The translations under genes and the position numbers were made by a program. A stretch of DNA of 64,000 nucleotides from Eubacterium sp. AB3007. GTDB lineage: Bacteria > Bacillota > Clostridia > Peptostreptococcales > Anaerovoracaceae. Of the stretch, positions 47,098 through 54,220 are shown one piece after another. The DNA is taken from assembly GCF_000688015.1 (NCBI RefSeq), contig NZ_JIAD01000001.1, positions 1,860,001 through 1,924,000 of the forward strand, given 5' to 3'. The notes under the pieces are model-generated. The model ran no database searches. It was not told the DNA's origin and saw only the letters and a program-made list of their open reading frames with translations. The stretch's first letter is position 1, and each line of letters begins with the position of its first letter.

Positions 47098-47187
47098 TCA
47101 CCACTCTGCCTTTCTATCATGGGCATTCCAGAGGGCGGCGACTACACCACATCCTGCGCAAACAGCGATCATCATTGTTACGAACAT
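47098..47187 (-). CDS. Possible 29-residue hydrophobic small protein
   Basis: MFVTMMIAVCAGCGVVAALW is followed by a charged tail NAHDRKAEW. AAGGAGG stands about 7 nt before the ATG, a strong ribosome site. It would be a single-helix membrane peptide. It lies between the IS right end and the divergent LysR gene. No family recognised. Confidence 0.4.
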   Translation of the reverse strand: MFVTMMIAVCAGCGVVAALWNAHDRKAEW

Positions 47188-47338
47188 CTCGACACCTCCT
47201 TTGACTGGTTTTTTGTAATTTTATTCGTTGACCGATGGTGCTTCTTTTCTTGTCTTTACTATACCACTTGACAATATGAAAAGTAAAACTGTAATATATA
47301 GATATAGTTTGAAGTAAAACTTGAAATAGGAGGAGAGT

Positions 47339-48238
47339 ATGGAAACCGCAAGGTGCAAGGCATTTCTCGGCGCCGTGGAACAGGGGACGCTGAGCGGTGC
47401 GGCGGAGGTGCTGGGGTATACACCCTCTGGAGTCAGCCAGCTGATCACGGCGCTGGAGGAGGATCTGGGGATGGCACTTCTGGAAAGGACCCGGAAAGGC
47501 GTGACCCTTTCCGAGGCGGGGGCATTGATGATACCTGTGATACGCGGTTTTGTGGCACAGGAGGGGGCCGTGTACGAAAAGGCTGCGGATATCCGGGGAC
47601 TTGCCATCGGGTCGGTATGCGTCGCTACTTATCCGAGTGTGGCCACCTACTGGCTGCCGAAGGTGTTGCGCCGGTTTCGGGAAGAGTATCCACAGATCCA
47701 GATGCGGCTGATGGAAGGGATCCGACAGGAACTGTTGGAGTGGCTGAAGAGCGGGGAGGCGGACCTGGTGATCATGCCGGAGAACCCGAACATAGAAGAA
47801 GAGATGCTGGATTGGATCCCACTGGCAGAGGATCCCATGGTGGCAGTGCTCCCGAAGGAGCACCCATTGGCAGAGGCGGCATGCTATCCCATCGCCAGAT
47901 GTGGAGAGGAGGATTTTGTCATGCCGGCGCTAGGCCACGACGTAGACGTGGAAGAACTTCTGGCTGATTACGGGATCCACCCACACATCGTTTTCACCAC
48001 CATGGAGAATCCAGTGCTTCTATCCCTGATCCAAAACGGCCTTGGTATGAGCGTCATGAACCGGCTCTGCACATCGATGTGGCGTGACAAAGTAGCGGTG
48101 CTCCCGCTGGATCCGCCCTCCACCGTCACCTTTGGGATCGCCGCGGCCGGGAACCGACACTTGTCCCCGGCCGCAGACAAGTTCGAAGAGTATCTGGTGC
48201 GGATGCTGACGAAGGAAGCCTCTGACCAGAAGAGGTGA
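47339..48238 (+). CDS. LysR-family transcriptional regulator
   Basis: 299 residues. The N-terminal winged helix (FLGAVEQGTLSGAAEVLGYT, PSGVSQLITALEEDLG, LLERTRKGVTLSEAG) is followed by a LysR substrate-binding domain. AGGAGGAGAGT precedes the ATG. It is divergent from the small hydrophobic frame and convergent with the homocysteine methyltransferase gene (4-nt gap). The regulated gene is unknown. Confidence 0.93.
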   Translation: METARCKAFLGAVEQGTLSGAAEVLGYTPSGVSQLITALEEDLGMALLERTRKGVTLSEAGALMIPVIRGFVAQEGAVYEKAADIRGLAIGSVCVATYPSVATYWLPKVLRRFREEYPQIQMRLMEGIRQELLEWLKSGEADLVIMPENPNIEEEMLDWIPLAEDPMVAVLPKEHPLAEAACYPIARCGEEDFVMPALGHDVDVEELLADYGIHPHIVFTTMENPVLLSLIQNGLGMSVMNRLCTSMWRDKVAVLPLDPPSTVTFGIAAAGNRHLSPAADKFEEYLVRMLTKEASDQKR

Positions 48239-48242
48239 GGGG

Positions 48243-49196
48243 TCATTCCGCGTTCAGGAACTTCCTCCTGGCCTCTGTGATCTGGCGGATATGGGGCTCC
48301 ACGGTGGTGCAGCAGCCGCCCACTGCGGTCGCACCGGCTTTCATATAGGACAGGGCAAAGGTTCCAAATGCCTTCTCTGTTCCCAGCCGCTTCCAGGTCT
48401 TGGTGGTCGGGTCGTAGCGGTCACCGCTGTTGGGGTATACAGCGATGGGCAGGTCCGTGCCCTTTCGCAGCTCGTGGATCAATCCGGTGATGTAACGCGG
48501 GTCCGTGCAGTTGACGCCCAGCATCTGCAGACGCGGATGCCCGATCGAAAGCTTTCTCGCGCACTCTTCGATGAGGTCGCCTTCGTTGATGTGGGCCTGG
48601 TCCCGGCAGGAGAAACTGATCCAGTAGTCGGCACCCAGTTCTTCGGCCAGGTCTGCACAAAGCATGGCTTCCCTAAGAGACGGGACGGTCTCGATGAGGA
48701 GCAGGTCGGGGCCGGCTTCCCAGAGGACCTCCATGCGTCTGCGGTGGAAGCTTTGTAGTGTCTCGTCGGAGATCCCGTAGTTGCCTCTGTATTCTGAGCC
48801 GTCAGCCAGGTAGGCTCCGTAAGGGCCGACGGCCGCCAGACAAAGCGGCCAGGGGCGGCGGTCGGCCTGCCCCTCCTCCGCCCACCACTCCGCTCTGGCC
48901 TCACAGAAAAGCCGAACGGAGCGGGCCAGAATGTCCTCGGCCTGGGCCTCGGTATACCCGGCGTCTATCAATCCGGGAATGGTGGCCTGGTAGCTGGCTG
49001 TGATGCCGCAGTCTGCGCCGGCCTGGAAGTAGGCTTTGTGCACCTGGCGGATCAGGTCCGGTTTCTCGGCCAGTACGCGGGCCGTCCACAGTCTGTCGTT
49101 CAGATCGGCGCCCCGCTGTTCCAGAGCGGTGGACATGGAGCCGTCAATGATCATGATGGTCTGCTGTTGGAATATGTTCTGAAGTTTCTCGTTCAT
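48243..49196 (-). CDS. mmuM: Homocysteine S-methyltransferase
   Basis: 317 residues. It shows IIDGSMSTALEQRGADLND at the start and the zinc ligands in LGVNCTDPRY and AVGGCCTT, as in MmuM/BHMT-type enzymes that methylate homocysteine from S-methylmethionine or SAM. AGGAGG sets the ATG at 49196. It is monocistronic, with no nearby permease. Confidence 0.9.
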   Translation of the reverse strand: MNEKLQNIFQQQTIMIIDGSMSTALEQRGADLNDRLWTARVLAEKPDLIRQVHKAYFQAGADCGITASYQATIPGLIDAGYTEAQAEDILARSVRLFCEARAEWWAEEGQADRRPWPLCLAAVGPYGAYLADGSEYRGNYGISDETLQSFHRRRMEVLWEAGPDLLLIETVPSLREAMLCADLAEELGADYWISFSCRDQAHINEGDLIEECARKLSIGHPRLQMLGVNCTDPRYITGLIHELRKGTDLPIAVYPNSGDRYDPTTKTWKRLGTEKAFGTFALSYMKAGATAVGGCCTTVEPHIRQITEARRKFLNAE

Positions 49197-49334
49197 AGGT
49201 ACCTCCTGTCCCCATGATAACGGATCGATGAGAGGGAGGCAAGGGCTGGAGCGCCTTTTGCGAAAAACGGGTTGCAATTCCCCCCATTTACAGGTATAAT
49301 AGTTATCGGTCACGCAAGAAAGCGTGTTCCTCAA

Positions 49335-49410
49335 GCTTCTGTAGCTCAGTTGGCAGAGCAGCGCATTCGTAACGCGCAGGTCGCTGGTTCGATCCCGGTC
49401 AGGAGCTCCA
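49335..49410 (+). tRNA. tRNA-Thr(CGT)
   Basis: A full cloverleaf: acceptor GCTTCTG/CAGGAGC, D-arm GCTC...GAGC, anticodon loop TTCGTAA (anticodon CGT, codon ACG), T-loop TTCGATC, and an encoded CCA end. The anticodon stem has one A-C mismatch next to the loop (GCGCA/CGCGC). Confidence 0.92.
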
Positions 49411-49417
49411 ACACAGG

Positions 49418-49440
49418 AAGACCCCGTGAGGGTCTTTTTG
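49418..49440 (+). terminator. Terminator after tRNA-Thr
   Basis: AAGACC-CCGTGA-GGGTCTT followed by TTTG. Confidence 0.75.
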
Positions 49441-49612
49441 CGTTGGGGGTAGAGCGAGGGGATCGAACCGGGTTCAAGCAAGCCCTAATCCAGTGCAGGC
49501 AGACCGAAGGGCGGCCTGCACTGAGGTAGGTCTGCTGCGAGGGCTGCCCAAGAGACCGAGCGGAAGCGAGGTTCGATTGGAGGCAGCCTACCGCACCCCC
49601 TTTGTGTGGTTT
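49441..49612 (+). other. GC-rich structured element downstream of tRNA-Thr
   Basis: No gene. GTGCAGGC (49491) pairs with GCCTGCAC, and a following GGTAGG pairs with CCTACC about 60 nt later. GATCGAACCGGG resembles a reversed tRNA T-arm. It marks the change from GC-rich backbone to the lower-GC island and could be an insertion scar or an RNA. Confidence 0.4.
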
Positions 49613-49622
49613 TCGATTTCAA

Positions 49623-49967
49623 TCAGTAAGGAATAAATGCTCTATCGAACTCCAGGGCACATTCACAACATAGTATCTTTCCTGCCATTCCGGACTCCCA
49701 AACATCTGTAAGGCTGATTGAAGGGATTTCTTGGGCGTTGTCAAATGCGCTACTGTCGGCGCAATAATCGAATTCCTGACCACACTCCTCACAGGTATCG
49801 AAATACACATCGTCCTAGAGATCCTGGACCTTCTCAACGGAGCATTCGCCACACAATACTGGTTTAATCTTGTCATACTTCAAGCCAAGTCCCCAAAAAT
49901 CACTCTCGAATTCTTCGACAGCATCTGCTCTTCTAAATCTCCTGTCACAACATTCACATCTTGCCAT
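49623..49967 (-). pseudogene. Small two-part zinc-ribbon protein interrupted by an in-frame TAG
   Basis: From an ATG at 49967 (AAGGAG upstream) a frame reads MARCECCDRRFRRADAVEEF, later KPVLCGECSVEKVQDL, then TAG (49817-49815). It continues in phase as DDVYFDTCEECGQEFDYC and ILCCECALEFDRA to a TAA. The two halves have matching CxxC pairs and look like one protein of about 114 residues. A GTG just after the TAG could restart the second half (61 residues). Confidence 0.55.
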
Positions 49968-50136
49968 TGGGTATCTCCTTTCCAAGCAGTATAAACATCA
50001 TCTTTTTCGAAACCTGTCTATTTTTCAATTGTTCCAACTGTACAGTTACTCCGTATCTTTCAAAAACTTCCCTCTTTTGCTCTCCAACATGAGTATAGAT
50101 AGTTGTAATAATTGGATGCATCTTAGTCATCAAACA
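49954..50136 (-). CDS. Small hypothetical protein of the low-GC island
   Basis: About 60 residues (MTKMHPIITTIYTHVGEQKR, then VFERYGVTVQLEQLKNRQVS). Its ATG overlaps the stop of the upstream zinc protein, and its own stop overlaps the start of the next zinc-ribbon frame, so it may be coupled to both. No family recognised. Confidence 0.4.
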   Translation of the reverse strand, partial: CLMTKMHPIITTIYTHVGEQKREVFERYGVTVQLEQLKNRQVSKKMMFILLGKEIPNGKM

Positions 50137-50398
50137 TCGGACAGCTTGATATGCAGTCTGGATATGGTCCTCCACATGCAGCACATCCTTCTGGAATATC
50201 ATCGTCGTCTGAAGCATCTTCAAACGAGTATGAAGCACTATCATCAATCACTTCATTTTCATCAATATAGTTCAGTTGTCCACATTCAGTGCAGACCCAG
50301 GATCCACAGTTAGGATCAAATCCAGGCTGATCATTCAAACTGGCATTACACTCATCACACCACCAGTCGTAATTCGCGGGATCAAAACTTTTTTTCAT
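50123..50398 (-). CDS. Small zinc-ribbon protein
   Basis: 91 residues with WWCDECNASLNDQPGF, WVCTECGQLNYIDENEV and a C-terminal CAACGG/CISSC cluster: three Cys pairs around an acidic middle. Similar proteins are common on Firmicutes mobile elements; function unknown. AAAGGAGAC precedes the ATG. Confidence 0.7.
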   Translation of the reverse strand: MKKSFDPANYDWWCDECNASLNDQPGFDPNCGSWVCTECGQLNYIDENEVIDDSASYSFEDASDDDDIPEGCAACGGPYPDCISSCPMFDD

Positions 50399-50477
50399 TT
50401 CGTCTCCTTTTCTCTATTCTATATTGGGTTCATTGGTTATGTGATTTTTCTCAACCAGGAGATAACTCTGTTTGTAG

Positions 50478-50708
50478 CTATTTGATGAATTTTGAGAGCC
50501 ATTCAGGTATTTTTGGGTCCCCTTTTCCCCACGATTCCACCAGTTTCTCAGACTCCTCCCAATTATTTTCTTTACCGTCAAAGAACTTATGTCTGTTGCA
50601 TCTGTATTTATAAACCTTGTTGCCCTCCTGTCTATACTCATTATGATTATAATTCTGTTTGCCGAATCCTTTTCGTTCTTGTGTGCAATAGATTGTCTTC
50701 AAATCCAT
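50478..50708 (-). CDS. Small hypothetical protein, basic and aromatic
   Basis: 76 residues (TIYCTQERKGFGKQNYNHNE, later CNRHKFFDGKENNWEESEKL). Composition is protein-like and AAGGAG lies before the ATG. It directly follows the exonuclease gene on the same strand (9-nt gap). Family not recognised. Confidence 0.55.
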   Translation of the reverse strand: MDLKTIYCTQERKGFGKQNYNHNEYRQEGNKVYKYRCNRHKFFDGKENNWEESEKLVESWGKGDPKIPEWLSKFIK

Positions 50709-50717
50709 TCTCCTTTC

Positions 50718-51290
50718 TTAAACAGCATATGCTTCTAGTCCCTCCGACAGATCCAGCCTTTGGAACACTTGGACTGTGTTGATCGCATCGTTCAAGGCAG
50801 TGTGGGCGGGGGCTGGCTTTATGTCCAGTTTCCACATCGCGTAATTCAGTGGCATGCATCTGTCGTTCATACTGATTTGATCATCAAACATGATCTGGAT
50901 ATCGTAGCATTCCGGAAGTCCGCTTATATCCATCCCATGGTACCGCATGTTGTCTTCCAGCACGAAGATATCGTTGTCGCTCCAGGTCACAAACGCTGAA
51001 TCCTCTCCACACCAGTCCAGGAATTCCGTCGCTGCAGTAACGAAGTCCTTTCCTTCCCACATCATCTCTGTGGTGATCCCGGTCAGTTCCTTTACCTTCC
51101 CGTTCATCTTCGCATATGCTTTCGGTTTTACAAGGCATTCGAAGGAATCGACTTCTTTCATCTCCTGATCCAGCTTGACAGCACCGATCTGTACGATCTC
51201 ATGCCAGAGTCTGACTCCGTTGTTCACGCTCCTGAAACGGTTATGTGGACTGTTGAATTCAAGATCCATGACGATATAGTGCTTACTCAT
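50718..51290 (-). CDS. DEDDh-type 3'-5' exonuclease
   Basis: 190 residues of the DnaQ/KapD fold. Exo I is IVMDLEFNSP, Exo II lies around AFVTWSDNDIFVLEDN, and Exo III is APAHTALNDAINT with the catalytic His and Asp. GAGAGAAC lies before the ATG. It is in the accessory island and may act on RNA or DNA ends. Confidence 0.85.
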   Translation of the reverse strand: MSKHYIVMDLEFNSPHNRFRSVNNGVRLWHEIVQIGAVKLDQEMKEVDSFECLVKPKAYAKMNGKVKELTGITTEMMWEGKDFVTAATEFLDWCGEDSAFVTWSDNDIFVLEDNMRYHGMDISGLPECYDIQIMFDDQISMNDRCMPLNYAMWKLDIKPAPAHTALNDAINTVQVFQRLDLSEGLEAYAV

Positions 51291-51507
51291 TGTTCTCTCC
51301 TTCCCAGTTTATTACCATCGCATTTAGTAATTGCTTTATGTGAGTTCCTCCTCTTGTGAATACGAACACTGCTGTCAGCGTCACCCGGAATCACGGTAAA
51401 GGAGGTACATCGGCTGATCCTTATTACTCCTACCGATGTTTTCGATATGGGAGAAGATGCATCCCAGGAGAAGGATCATTCTTGACAATCTTCTCGAATA
51501 ATTATCC

Positions 51508-51714
51508 TCATGCAGCGATTCTTTTGATTGTATCTTTTGCTTTCCCGCCAACCGTCTTGCATTTTCCACCGGCTTTTATAGCACCCTTCTTGACACTTTT
51601 AATGGCCTTTCCGGCTTCTTCACGCACTTTCTTCTTTACTTCTGGATCGGCAGCCAGATCCATAACATACATGGTAAATATCTCTTTACCCAGACTTACG
51701 ATCAGTTTCTTCAT
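51508..51714 (-). CDS. Small basic Lys/Ala-rich protein
   Basis: 68 residues: a short hydrophobic start (LIVSLGKEIFTMYVMDLAAD) then PEVKKKVREEAGKAIKSVKK and a Lys/Gly/Ala tail. AAGGAGG at good spacing supports real translation. It may bind nucleic acid or membranes; no family recognised. Confidence 0.55.
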   Translation of the reverse strand: MKKLIVSLGKEIFTMYVMDLAADPEVKKKVREEAGKAIKSVKKGAIKAGGKCKTVGGKAKDTIKRIAA

Positions 51715-51792
51715 AACAAACCTCCTTCAATACTGTCCCATCCCACTGTCCGGAACCCTATTACCATTGGCCTTTGCCCTTTTCTTAATCAT

Positions 51793-51821
51793 AGTATACG
51801 TTATATGTCTTCTTGCAAAAA
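51793..51821 (-). promoter_or_regulatory. Promoter of the basic small protein gene
   Basis: TTTTTG (51821-51816), 17 nt, TATACT (51798-51793). It shares GATATTTTTnCAA with the promoter at 53838-53866. Confidence 0.5.
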
Positions 51822-51945
51822 TATCGCAATGCGCATTCTTTCTAGCGTTATCCTTCGCTTTCTGATAAAAACGATTAAGCTCTTTTCAACACTTTCCATT
51901 CACGTTATAATATCGTTAGATTGTCGTAGAAGGCGAGGATGTTGC

Positions 51946-52456
51946 TATGAGCAGAAAGTCAGTGAAAGAGGAAAAAAATCTCTATCAGATAGCCAGGGAA
52001 CGACTTGGTTGGTCTAGGGAGTACGCGTCGGAGGTGACTGGATTATCAACCAGCCATCTGGAGCGGATAGAGTCAGGAAAAATCATTCCAAAGGCGGATG
52101 CTGTAATAATACTGGCACGGGATTATAGCGCTCCGGAACTATGTAATTATTTCTGTACAAGCCAATGTGATATTGGAAAAAAGATTATACCTGTCATCGA
52201 AAAAAGGCAACTGTCTCAGATTGTTCTAAAGATGTTGGCAAGTATTAATGCACTGGAGTCAGATAAACGGCGTCTTGTGGAAATCACTGCGGATGAAATC
52301 ATCGAGGAAGGTGAGCTTGAAGACTTTGTTATGATCGAAAAACATCTTGAACAAATGTCTAACACCATCAATTCATTGAAGTTGTGGATCAAGAGCACAT
52401 CCGATGCAATTGATGAAAAGCAGTTAAATGCGGTTCGAAAGCAAATGACGGTATAG
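51946..52456 (+). CDS. Xre-type helix-turn-helix regulator
   Basis: 169 residues. The N-terminal HTH (YQIARERLGWSREYASEVTG, LSTSHLERIESGK) is followed by a helical, acidic region (~95-160) that may oligomerise. GAGGATGTTGCT precedes the ATG. A TATAAT at 51906 may be its -10. It lies among small island genes. Confidence 0.8.
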
Positions 52457-52608
52457 TCTGCACAGATGACTTCCGCTCAGAAGAGTATTATGGGGGAATG
52501 GACAGCATAGTGCACCGCATCCATCCATGCCGTTATTACTTGAACAAAGCCCAGTGAGCGATGGTGTTTTCTGTAGCAATAGGGGAATTACTTTCGCAGA
52601 ACCCATAC

Positions 52609-52908
52609 TTACTCATAAATCACCTCGATTCTGATTCTTGATTTGGATGGGACAAGATGATATGTCTCCTGGTTGATAGAGAGCAACCAATCCAGACTGA
52701 CAGAGAATTCTTTTGCTATGACTATAAGATTCTCCGTTTCAGGTGTTCCTGCGCCGGACTCCCATTTTGCCACGGCACTGCGGGAAATATTTAACCGCTC
52801 CGCAAATTGTTCCTGCGACATACCATCTCGAAGGCGTAGTTCCCTCAGTTTTGCCCCGAGTGATAGGGGCTTTGCTTTCTTGCTGTTTATGTCCTTTTCT
52901 TTTATCAT
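52609..52908 (-). CDS. Xre-family regulator (Cro/CI-like)
   Basis: About 99 residues from the ATG at 52908 (the frame is open to a TTG at 52956). HTH: LGAKLRELRLRDGMSQEQFA, ERLNISRSAVAKWESGAG. A short tail (SLDWLLSINQ) is typical of small repressor proteins. It follows the next upstream regulator gene with little or no gap. Confidence 0.75.
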   Translation of the reverse strand: MIKEKDINSKKAKPLSLGAKLRELRLRDGMSQEQFAERLNISRSAVAKWESGAGTPETENLIVIAKEFSVSLDWLLSINQETYHLVPSKSRIRIEVIYE

Positions 52909-52933
52909 TGTAGTACGCTCGCTTCTCGTGGGA

Positions 52934-53410
52934 TTATTTCCCTTTTGCATCTGCAATTTCTCTTAATGCGGTAAGCCAATTGCCCACTCCTGATGCTGTA
53001 CTGATTGCCATGAAGCTGGCCACTGCACTTACTGTAGTCATCGCCAACTTAAGGGCGATTTCTCTATCTGTGGTTCTGGCCATCCCTTTCGTTATTGTTT
53101 TCAGCGATAATTGCAGTTCATCGTACTCCTTGTCCGATAATTCTTCATCATCTAGCAACAATGCAACTGCACTGCTTAGAGCCTTATTGTCAGGCTGACG
53201 ACAAATCTCATCATCAATTATCGTACGAATTGCAAGGTATTGAACAAGCGACATTTTGGGTTTTCCACGTTCGAGATTATAAATTGTTTGCTTGGTCAAA
53301 TCCAGAAGCTCTCCGAGATCATCAGCGCTCCAGCCTGCCAGCTGCCTTATCGTATAGAGATTGCTCTGCAATCGATTTACCATTCTCTTTTGCTGTGTAT
53401 TCATGGCCAT
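52934..53410 (-). CDS. Xre-family regulator with a C-terminal hydrophobic segment
   Basis: 158 residues. N-terminal HTH (LYTIRQLAGWSADDLGELLD, LTKQTIYNLERGKPK), an acidic middle (LLLDDEELSDKEYDEL) and a small-residue hydrophobic stretch (ALKLAMTTVSAVASFMAIST) that could be a membrane anchor. GGAAGTAA precedes the start. It probably pairs with the downstream small regulator. Confidence 0.75.
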   Translation of the reverse strand: MAMNTQQKRMVNRLQSNLYTIRQLAGWSADDLGELLDLTKQTIYNLERGKPKMSLVQYLAIRTIIDDEICRQPDNKALSSAVALLLDDEELSDKEYDELQLSLKTITKGMARTTDREIALKLAMTTVSAVASFMAISTASGVGNWLTALREIADAKGK

Positions 53411-53524
53411 TTACTTCCTTTCAGCTTCATTGACATGATAACATGGACAATGGTAAAAGTCAACAATTAAAGTAAAAATATTTTACTGATAAGCGTGTTT
53501 TGTACAAGTGCGATATTAAGGAAT

Positions 53525-53555
53525 AAAAAACAAGTCCTCGTCATACAAGGACTTG
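53525..53555 (-). terminator. Terminator of the 24-codon small gene transcript
   Basis: On the minus strand CAAGTCCT and AGGACTTG pair across 9 nt, followed by TTTTTTATT. Confidence 0.8.
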
Positions 53556-53683
53556 CGCTTCGACAACTTTAGTTTTTTACCTATTAATAATGTCTTTTGA
53601 GGACTATTCTGACTTTTAATCATTATTTGTGACGACTATTGTAGTCATATGGAACACTTTGCATCAAGGAGGATCAGGTCACA

Positions 53684-53758
53684 CTATTCTTCAAATACTT
53701 CATCCAGAAGTTCATCTTCGCCGCCATCACTGAACGTTATTTTTACTCTGTAAGCCAT
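53684..53758 (-). CDS. 24-residue small protein or truncated remnant
   Basis: MAYRVKITFSDGGEDELLDE followed by VFEE and a TAG. AAAGGAG lies 6 nt before the ATG, and the gene has its own promoter and terminator. The sequence looks like the start of a longer small-protein family, so it may be cut short by the stop. Confidence 0.4.
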   Translation of the reverse strand: MAYRVKITFSDGGEDELLDEVFEE

Positions 53759-53837
53759 GCTAATCTCCTTTCAATTAATAACCACTGTAATGAATCTATA
53801 ATTACCGTTCCTTCCGTGTACCGCTTTTCTTGGTTTT

Positions 53838-53866
53838 ATTATAGTCGAAAGTGCGCTTTGTAAAAA
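53838..53866 (-). promoter_or_regulatory. Promoter of the 24-codon small gene
   Basis: TTTTTA (53866-53861), 17 nt, TATAAT (53843-53838) on the minus strand. Confidence 0.5.
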
Positions 53867-54072
53867 TATCAGGAATCGCAAATCAAACCTTCATAATTTG
53901 CGATAACTGGTAAAATAGATAATCCGTGGCATTGAGTGGTGCGTTACAATTGATCTACCGGCTAATCACTTCCCGAATCAATGCTTTGATTGCACCCTGC
54001 TTGCCAGGCTGTGCATCCAATTATTCAAGGATATCTTCGCCAGCTGTCCTGTTCATAATTCTTTTAAACAGT

Positions 54073-54147
54073 ACAATATACCATAGGCGTACACCTATAT
54101 TGATACTTTTTCATCGTAGAAAAGAAATCAGTTATATGGTATATTGT
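54073..54147. repeat. Perfect 13-bp inverted repeat upstream of hsdM
   Basis: ACAATATACCATA (54073-54085) and TATGGTATATTGT (54135-54147) are exact reverse complements, 49 nt apart and 74 nt before the hsdM start. It could be an operator pair or an mRNA hairpin. Confidence 0.65.
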
Positions 54148-54220
54148 TAGAGGATAACCATCAGAGAAAAGATGCACAAAAGCATGAAATTCCGGTTTTT
54201 GAGAAACAGAAAGGCCCTAC

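Larger units (their letters stand above)
53759..54220. other. 460-bp regulatory interval ahead of hsdM
   Basis: No gene seen. It contains a promoter for the leftward small gene, a 9-bp inverted repeat (ATCGCAAAT / ATTTGCGAT, 53875-53904) and a 13-bp inverted repeat (54073-54147). Confidence 0.55.

Noticed and set aside
49441..49612. A second tRNA gene
   Set aside because: T-arm-like words occur but no acceptor, D-arm and anticodon arms can be assembled.
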